11,706 bases of DNA, taken from DATKWS01 sp035529435 (GTDB lineage Bacteria > Krumholzibacteriota > Krumholzibacteriia > Krumholzibacteriales > Krumholzibacteriaceae). The notes below the pieces were generated by a model. The model ran no database searches, had not been told where the DNA came from, and saw only the letters and a program-made list of their open reading frames with translations. The position numbers were made by a program, and so were the translations under genes. The first letter of the stretch is position 1. The number at the start of each line of letters is the position of its first letter. This document shows positions 7,488-11,706 of this stretch, one piece after another. Where the stretch lies: NCBI GenBank assembly GCA_035529435.1, contig DATKWS010000231.1:1-11706 (forward strand), in the 5' to 3' direction.

Positions 7488-7516
7488 ATTGTAGGGAAAG
7501 ATGCGGTGTGAATCAA
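7488..7516 (-). promoter_or_regulatory. Promoter for the glycosyltransferase
   Basis: Read on the minus strand: -35 TTGATT (7516-7511, 4 of 6), a 17-base spacer and -10 TACAAT (7493-7488, 5 of 6). The transcript would start near 7481, about 120 bases before the preferred start codon at 7360. Confidence 0.6.
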
Positions 7517-7542
7517 GGGAATGCAGGATCTCGCAAATCCGC

Positions 7543-7556
7543 GATCCGCCCGGATC
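7543..7556. promoter_or_regulatory. Inverted repeat, possible operator
   Basis: GATCCG-CC-CGGATC is a perfect 6-bp inverted repeat with a 2-base centre. It lies 26 bases upstream of the minus-strand -35 box and 38 bases upstream of the smpB -35 box. Its position fits a regulator site, but short GC-rich palindromes arise by chance in such DNA. Confidence 0.3.
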
Positions 7557-7569
7557 TCCGACGCGGCGG

Positions 7570-7579
7570 GATGCGCATC
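7570..7579. promoter_or_regulatory. 10-bp palindrome upstream of the smpB promoter
   Basis: GATGCGCATC is a perfect palindrome ending 15 bases before the smpB -35 box. It could be a protein binding site; no known operator is recognised. Confidence 0.25.
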
Positions 7580-7594
7580 ATCACTCCTTTTACC

Positions 7595-7623
7595 TTGAAA
7601 ACACCCCAATGCTCTGCTACGTT
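7595..7623 (+). promoter_or_regulatory. Extended -10 promoter for smpB
   Basis: -35 TTGAAA (7595-7600, 5 of 6), a 17-base spacer and TACGTT (7618-7623, 3 of 6). A TG at 7615-7616 makes an extended -10 (TGCTACGTT). The transcript would start near 7630, giving a GC-rich leader of about 80 bases. Confidence 0.55.
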
Positions 7624-7700
7624 TCGCCTGTCGCGGTACGTGCGCGGGGTATTCGGGGGCGGCGCGCGCGGCGATTCGGCCGGGTGGATCTGGATTGCAC

Positions 7701-7704
7701 GAGG
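7701..7704 (+). promoter_or_regulatory. Ribosome binding site of smpB
   Basis: GAGG lies 7 bases before the ATG at 7712 and decides that start over the long upstream frame. An ATG at 7705 between them is out of frame. Confidence 0.7.
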
Positions 7705-7711
7705 ATGTTGC

Positions 7712-8170
7712 ATGAAGCTCATCGCCACGAATAGAAAGGCGCGGCGCGATTACACGATCCTCGAGACGATGGAGGCGGGGATCGTACTGGTCGGGACCGA
7801 GGTGAAATCACTCCGGGAGGCGCACGCCAACCTCCAGGACTCCTTTGCCACCGTCGACAGCGAGGAGCTGTGGCTGCATGATGCCCATATCAGCCCCTAC
7901 TCGATGGGGAACCGGTTCAATCACGAGCCGAAGCGGACGCGAAAGCTACTATTGCATGCCCGTGAGATTCAGCGCCTGATCGGCAAGGTGAAGGAGAAGG
8001 GGTTGACCCTCGTGCCGCTCCGTATGTATTTTAATGACAGCGGAAAGGTCAAGGTCGAGCTCGGGCTCGGGCGCGGGAAGAAGTCGTACGACAAGCGGCG
8101 CGAGATCGCCGAGCGCGACGCCAAACGGGATATGCGGCGGGCGATACGGGAAAAGGAGCGCAAGCACTGA
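7712..8170 (+). CDS. smpB: SsrA-binding protein SmpB (trans-translation)
   Basis: Binds tmRNA and brings it to ribosomes stalled on broken mRNAs, so that the nascent chain is tagged for proteolysis and the ribosome freed. The 152-residue product shows the full family signature: NRKARRDY near the N-terminus (7-14), EAGIVLVGTEVKSLRE (21-36), HISPYSMGNRFNHEP (59-73), RTRKLLLHAREIQRLIGKV (75-93), KGLTLVPLRMYF (96-107), KVKVELGLGRGKKSYDKR (112-129), and a basic C-terminal tail rich in Arg and Lys that enters the mRNA channel. The start is set by GAGG 7 bases upstream and gives a normal N-terminus. The tmRNA gene ssrA, often nearby, is not in this window. The amidase follows after 105 bases without a clear promoter or terminator, so read-through into the cell-wall cluster is possible. 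Confidence 0.97.
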   Translation: MKLIATNRKARRDYTILETMEAGIVLVGTEVKSLREAHANLQDSFATVDSEELWLHDAHISPYSMGNRFNHEPKRTRKLLLHAREIQRLIGKVKEKGLTLVPLRMYFNDSGKVKVELGLGRGKKSYDKRREIAERDAKRDMRRAIREKERKH

Positions 8171-8275
8171 GCGGCACATCCAGCCGCGCCGCGGGAGCAG
8201 GGCGGACGGCTGAGTGAATAATTCAAGAGCATCGGCATAGCAGGTCGGGGCGCAGATGGTGAGGCCGGGGGCGAG

Positions 8276-9883
8276 ATGATCGGATTCGGGAGGCGAGAAC
8301 AGTATCGTGCGGCGGCCGTGGCGGCCGCCGTGCTCCTCATGTGCGTCGCCGCACCGGCGGGTGGTGGCCCCGCGGTCCCACCGGCCGCGGATGAGCCCGA
8401 CGCCACGATCGGCGTGGTGTACGCCGACGGGCGGCCGACCGAGGATGTCGCCCTCTTCCGCGTCGAGGAGGGGAGCGACGAGCTCTTTCTCTCGGCGTAC
8501 CATGTGGCACGCATCTTCAAGGCGACCAAGTTCTGGAATCCGGGGGCGCGCAAGCTCGTGCTCCGGATCGGCATCCGCCGTTACCTCTTCACGGTCGACA
8601 CGCGCGTCGTTCTCGTCGACAACGAGCCGGTGCTCCTCAGGGTGCCGGTGAAATACGAGCAGGGCTCCGTCATGATCCCCCTCGAGTTCATTTCGGAGGT
8701 GCTCGCTCCCTCGTCGCGCGAGGATATCGAGCTCGACGAGGAACGGCTCGTTCTCACGATCGGTTCGCCGGACTACAACATCACCCATATCGCCTTCGAG
8801 GAGGGGGACGAGGGAACGCGCGCCGTTCTCACCCTCACCGAGGAGCTCCTCTACCACGTCGACAGTGAGACACCGGGGCTCCTGCGCCTCAAGATCTACG
8901 GCGGGAGCCTGAATTCCCTCCTGTTCACGATCCCGCAGGGAGAGGGACTCTTCAACCGGGTGCGCGCGGAGCAGACCGAGCACGACGCCTACCTCTTCTT
9001 TGATGTCAAACGCTCCGCGGCGCGGTTCCGTGTCGAGTTCGAGACGGACGGCGAGGGCCGCGACGTCGTGCGCAGGCTCGTCATATTCCTCGAGAAGGGG
9101 GAGCTGCCCGAGATTCCGGAGGTCGACTACGCCGGCAAGCGGATGCTCGAGATACTGGACGAGGACGCCAGGCAGCGCTGGCGCGAGCCGCTCCAGCGGA
9201 TCGCGATCGATCCGGGGCACGGTGGGATCGACAACGGTAAGGTCGGCCGCTCCGGCGTCAAGGAGAAGGACATCAATCTCGAGATCGCCATGCTCCTCCA
9301 GGAGCGCCTTCTCGACGCGCTCAGCGTGGATATCGTGATGACGCGGATCGAGGACGAACTCGTGCCGCTCGAGCGGCGGGCCGAGATTGCGAACGCCGAA
9401 GGGGCCGATCTATTCATCAGTATACATTGCAACGGCTGGTTCCACCCCGACGCGGGCGGATTCGAAACATTCTTCCTGTCCCCGGCACGGACGGAGGACG
9501 AATCGCGCCTCGCGCGCGAGGAAAACGAATCGACCCGCTTCGAGAATCCCGGGCTCTCGGCCGAGGAGGCGGACGATCTCGACTTCATCCTGTGGGATAT
9601 GGTCCAGAACGAGTTCATCACGGAGAGCAGCGAGCTGGCCGAGTTGATCCAGCAGGAGCTGAGCGAGGTGCTCGACATTCGGAACCGGGGCGTCAAGCAG
9701 GCCGGGTTCAAGGTTCTGAAAGGGATCCAGATGCCCGCGGTGCTGGTCGAGGTGGCATTTCTCTCGAATAACGAGGAGGAGCGACTCCTCCAGGATACCG
9801 ACTTCCAGCAGCGTATCGTCCAGGGGATCGTGGAGGGGATACGCCGTTTCCAGAATCGCTATTCCACCGCGCGCGGTGAGTGA
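8276..9883 (+). CDS. N-acetylmuramoyl-L-alanine amidase (Amidase_3), exported
   Basis: A zinc amidase that cuts the bond between MurNAc and the L-Ala of the stem peptide in peptidoglycan, outside the inner membrane. The 535-residue product begins with a signal sequence (about residues 1-30). Residues 45-163 resemble a copper-amine-oxidase-N-like stalk domain (FLSAYHVARIF ... VMIPLEFISEVL). Residues 167-272 look like an AMIN-type beta domain, so the N-terminal half probably binds the wall. The catalytic domain spans about 307-527. Zinc ligands read as His315 (DPGHGG), Glu330 (GVKEKDINLE) and His384 (SIHCN); the catalytic glutamate is Glu492 (LVEVAFLSN). An insert at about 396-466 (DDLDFILWDM ... 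LAELIQQEL) resembles the regulatory helix segment of AmiB/AmiC-type enzymes. Start ATG 8276 has only a weak purine-rich stretch before it. The gene heads the cluster with the GerMN gene and murI. Confidence 0.92.
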   Translation: MIGFGRREQYRAAAVAAAVLLMCVAAPAGGGPAVPPAADEPDATIGVVYADGRPTEDVALFRVEEGSDELFLSAYHVARIFKATKFWNPGARKLVLRIGIRRYLFTVDTRVVLVDNEPVLLRVPVKYEQGSVMIPLEFISEVLAPSSREDIELDEERLVLTIGSPDYNITHIAFEEGDEGTRAVLTLTEELLYHVDSETPGLLRLKIYGGSLNSLLFTIPQGEGLFNRVRAEQTEHDAYLFFDVKRSAARFRVEFETDGEGRDVVRRLVIFLEKGELPEIPEVDYAGKRMLEILDEDARQRWREPLQRIAIDPGHGGIDNGKVGRSGVKEKDINLEIAMLLQERLLDALSVDIVMTRIEDELVPLERRAEIANAEGADLFISIHCNGWFHPDAGGFETFFLSPARTEDESRLAREENESTRFENPGLSAEEADDLDFILWDMVQNEFITESSELAELIQQELSEVLDIRNRGVKQAGFKVLKGIQMPAVLVEVAFLSNNEEERLLQDTDFQQRIVQGIVEGIRRFQNRYSTARGE

Positions 9884-9901
9884 CGCGTCACAAGCGCCGC
9901 C

Positions 9902-10486
9902 GTGCAACGGGGCCGTGAAGAGGTGATCCGTACGAATCTCGGCAGGAAGATCATAATCGTCCTCATCGCGGTGGTGGCGGTCGCCCTCATCGTGTATTTC
10001 CTCGTCATGCGCCCCGCCATGAAGCGGGAAAAGGCGCCGGTCGGGATCGAGGAGGTGCCCGAGGAGACACGCAGCGTCACCCTCTACTTCGCCGGTCCCG
10101 AGGCGGACAAGCTGGTGCCCGAGACGCACGAGATCGCGGTCGAGGAGGGGCTGGAGGCGCAGGTCAGGGCGGTGATCGCCGAGCTCGCGCGCGGGCCCGC
10201 AGACCGGGACAAGGTATCATCGATCCCCGACGGCGTGCAGATCCTTCAGACGTTCTGGGTGGAGGATACGCAGACGCTGTACCTCGATTTCAACCGGGCG
10301 CTCATCACGAACCATCCCGGGGGCAGCGCCGGCGAATATTACACGATCAGTACGATTATAAGGACGATTGGTGATAATTTTCCCCAGGTACGGTACGTCC
10401 AGTTCCTCGTTGCGGGATATCCGATCGAGACGATCGCCGGTCACTACGCCGTCGATAAGCCGCTGGACGTGCTCAGGTGGCGGTGA
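9902..10486 (+). CDS. GerMN-domain membrane-anchored protein
   Basis: A 194-residue protein with a short basic N-terminus (NLGRK), one membrane segment (about residues 17-36) and an outward-facing GerMN domain (about 58-180). Signs of the domain are VTLYFAGPEADKLVPE, an amphipathic helix ending VIAELARGP, then SSIPDGVQILQTFWVEDTQTLYLDFN, and a final helix/strand TIIRTIGDNFPQVRYVQFLVAG. The domain is named after GerM of Bacillus, which acts in sporulation and germination. In non-spore-formers it occurs with amidases and is thought to serve the envelope; its biochemical role is not known. The gene follows the amidase stop by 18 bases. Both candidate starts are GTG (9902, or 9923, which gives MIRTNLGRK); neither has a good Shine-Dalgarno. 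No lipobox cysteine is present, so the anchor is the membrane segment. Confidence 0.85.
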   Translation: MQRGREEVIRTNLGRKIIIVLIAVVAVALIVYFLVMRPAMKREKAPVGIEEVPEETRSVTLYFAGPEADKLVPETHEIAVEEGLEAQVRAVIAELARGPADRDKVSSIPDGVQILQTFWVEDTQTLYLDFNRALITNHPGGSAGEYYTISTIIRTIGDNFPQVRYVQFLVAGYPIETIAGHYAVDKPLDVLRWR

Positions 10487-10500
10487 AACGCGGCGATGGT

Positions 10501-11316
10501 ATGACGGTGAGCGGGAACGAGGCGAAAAAGGCGATCGGCGTCTTCGATTCGGGCATCGGCGGGCTCACGGTTGTCCGCGAGATCATGGCACGTCTCCCGG
10601 GCGAGGATATCGTCTACTTCGGCGACACGGCACGGCTTCCGTACGGGACGAAAAGCCCCGAGACGGTGCTCCGTTTCTCGCGTGAGAACCTCGCATTTCT
10701 GAAAGGGAAGAACGTCAAGCTGATCGTCGTCGCCTGCAACACCGCTTCGTCCGTCGCGCTCCCCAAACTCGAGCAGGAAGAGAGTATCCCGCTCGTCGGC
10801 GTGCTGCTGCCGGGGGCGCACGCGGCGGCCCGCGCAACGAGAAACGGACGGATCGCGGTGATCGGGACGACCGCCACGATCACCTCGAACGCCTACGTCG
10901 AGGCGCTCCGGGCGATCGCTCCCGACATAGAGATCTGGACGCGTCCCTGCCCGCTGTTCGTGCCGCTCGTCGAGGAGGGATGGCTCGACAACGAGATCAC
11001 CTTCCTTACGGCAAAGGCCTACCTCGAACCGGTGATCGCGTTCGGGGCGGATACGCTCGTCCTGGGATGCACACATTACCCGCTGCTCAAAGGGGTGCTG
11101 TCGCGGGTGCTCGGTGATGGAGTGTCCCTGGTCGATTCGGCGGAGGAGACGGCCGGCGAGGTGGCGCGGGTGCTCGGAGAGAAAGATCTTTTGAACGAAG
11201 GACCCGGCCCCGGGCGATTTACCGTGTATGTGAGCGATATCCCCTACCTCATCAAGGAGGTCGGCGAGCGATTTCTGGGGAGGGCCATAGAGACTGTCGA
11301 ACGGATCAGATTGTAG
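10501..11316 (+). CDS. murI: Glutamate racemase
   Basis: Interconverts L- and D-glutamate in the cytosol without a cofactor, supplying D-Glu for the peptidoglycan stem peptide. The 271-residue product has the family hallmarks: GVFDSGIGGLTV with Asp16, YFGDTARLPYGTKS (39-52), the first catalytic cysteine Cys79 in VVACNTASS, and the second, Cys190, in LGCTHYPLL with His192. Length is normal. ATG 10501 is chosen, 14 bases after the GerMN stop. An in-frame GTG at 10477 would overlap the GerMN gene and is the alternative; neither has a strong Shine-Dalgarno, so translation may be coupled to the upstream gene. Position between an envelope amidase/GerMN pair and rph agrees with its role in wall synthesis. 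Confidence 0.96.
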   Translation: MTVSGNEAKKAIGVFDSGIGGLTVVREIMARLPGEDIVYFGDTARLPYGTKSPETVLRFSRENLAFLKGKNVKLIVVACNTASSVALPKLEQEESIPLVGVLLPGAHAAARATRNGRIAVIGTTATITSNAYVEALRAIAPDIEIWTRPCPLFVPLVEEGWLDNEITFLTAKAYLEPVIAFGADTLVLGCTHYPLLKGVLSRVLGDGVSLVDSAEETAGEVARVLGEKDLLNEGPGPGRFTVYVSDIPYLIKEVGERFLGRAIETVERIRL

Positions 11317-11326
11317 CGGGTAGCAT

Positions 11327-11332
11327 GGGAGG
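11327..11332 (+). promoter_or_regulatory. Ribosome binding site of rph
   Basis: GGGAGG lies 4 bases before the ATG at 11337, in the 20-base gap after the murI stop. The short gap and good Shine-Dalgarno point to one transcript with murI. Confidence 0.75.
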
Positions 11333-11336
11333 TTGC

Positions 11337-11706
11337 ATGGCACGCGCGGACGGACGCAGGAGCAACGAGCTGAGACCGCTGAGGATTCATTGCCGGTATC
11401 TGAAGAGCGCCAGGGAATCGGTTCTCGTCGAAATGGGAAATACGCGGGTGATCTGCGTCGCCACCGTCGACGAATCGGTCCCGCCGTTTCTTCGCGGCTC
11501 GGGGCAAGGGTGGATAACGGGCGAGTACGGCATGCTTCCACGGTCGAGCCCGTCGCGTATACCGCGCGAATCGATCCGGGGGCGGGTCAAGGGACGGACC
11601 CACGAGATCCAGCGCCTGATCGGCCGCTCGCTGAGGGCGGCCGTCGATCTGCGTGCGCTCGGCGATCGGACGATCACCGTCGACTGCGACGTCATCGAGG
11701 CCGACG
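11337..11706 (+). CDS. rph: Ribonuclease PH (3' partial, runs off the window)
   Basis: A phosphate-dependent 3'-5' exoribonuclease that trims tRNA 3' ends and works as a hexameric ring in the cytosol. The 123 codons present read MARADGRRSNELRP at the N-terminus, then SVLVEMGNTRVICVATV (28-44), VPPFLRGSGQGWITGEYGML (48-67), the basic loop with Arg69, Arg74 and Arg77 that fits the tRNA-binding arginines of the family, and GRTHEIQRLIGRSLRA (86-101), containing Arg87, the likely phosphate-binding arginine. It then reads RTITVDCDVIEAD to the edge. The catalytic aspartates lie in the missing second half. The frame has no stop before the window ends, so completeness cannot be judged. Confidence 0.96.
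   Translation, partial: MARADGRRSNELRPLRIHCRYLKSARESVLVEMGNTRVICVATVDESVPPFLRGSGQGWITGEYGMLPRSSPSRIPRESIRGRVKGRTHEIQRLIGRSLRAAVDLRALGDRTITVDCDVIEAD

Larger units (their letters stand above)
7361..7711. other. Divergent intergenic control region (glycosyltransferase / smpB)
   Basis: This 351-base gap separates two divergent genes and holds no credible coding sequence. It contains a minus-strand promoter (7488-7516), a plus-strand extended -10 promoter (7595-7623), two short perfect inverted repeats between them (7543-7556 and 7570-7579), and the leaders of both transcripts. The smpB frame stays open far upstream, but that extension overlaps the glycosyltransferase and has no SmpB-like sequence. 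Confidence 0.7.

Noticed and set aside
7190..7711. Upstream extension of the smpB frame by 174 codons
   Set aside because: It overlaps the minus-strand glycosyltransferase and the divergent promoters. SmpB homologues begin a few residues before NRKAR, and a ribosome binding site fixes ATG 7712.
8171..8275. Possible small RNA or terminator between smpB and the amidase
   Set aside because: Only a 5-bp stem (GCGGC 8171-8175 / GCCGC 8183-8187) without a T run is visible, and no tmRNA or tRNA-like fold can be drawn.
7949..9220. Minus-strand open frame of 423 codons opposite smpB and the amidase
   Set aside because: It runs antisense across two well-supported genes and the gap between them, with low-complexity acidic/basic composition and no family signature.

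Overview
The window is a stretch of bacterial chromosome with high GC content. It carries eight protein genes: a partial one at each end and six complete ones. No tRNA, rRNA, insertion sequence, integrase, phage gene or CRISPR array is visible. Two traits suggest a lineage of the Fibrobacterota-Chlorobiota-Bacteroidota (FCB) superphylum or one of its uncultured GC-rich relatives (Krumholzibacteriota, Eisenbacteria and Latescibacterota are examples of the style). One is a secreted NHL-repeat protein ending in a FlgD/Por-type tail with the FPNPFNP signature. The other is a periplasmic S46 dipeptidyl-peptidase. This placement is an inference from protein style, not from a marker tree.

Layout. 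Positions 1-2259 (+) hold the 3' part of a large secreted beta-propeller protein, closed by a strong intrinsic terminator (2289-2318). A good sigma70-type promoter (2401-2429) drives a uridine kinase (2494-3147). An extended -10 promoter (3313-3341) and a consensus Shine-Dalgarno precede an S46 exopeptidase of DPP7 type (3392-5560). That gene converges on a membrane glycosyltransferase of the GT39/PMT_2 type (5723-7360, minus), with two GC-rich hairpins between them. A 351-base divergent control region (7361-7711) holds back-to-back promoters and two short inverted repeats. To its right lies smpB (7712-8170), then a tight housekeeping and cell-wall cluster: N-acetylmuramoyl-L-alanine amidase (8276-9883), a GerMN-domain membrane protein (9902-10486), glutamate racemase murI (10501-11316) and the start of RNase PH, rph (11337 to the window edge).

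How the genes fit together. The right-hand cluster joins peptidoglycan turnover (amidase, GerMN protein), supply of D-glutamate for peptidoglycan (MurI) and RNA quality control or maturation (SmpB for ribosome rescue, RNase PH for tRNA 3' ends). Proximity of murI/racE, gerM and rph is also known from Bacillus, so this looks like an old conserved neighbourhood. The S46 peptidase suggests growth on peptides, and uridine kinase serves pyrimidine salvage.

I found no convincing undescribed multi-gene system. The items most worth a second look are the two poorly described extracellular modules of the first protein, the helical insert in the amidase that may be autoinhibitory, the divergent regulatory region, and four promoter candidates that share a 17-base spacer and a TAC-type -10 box.
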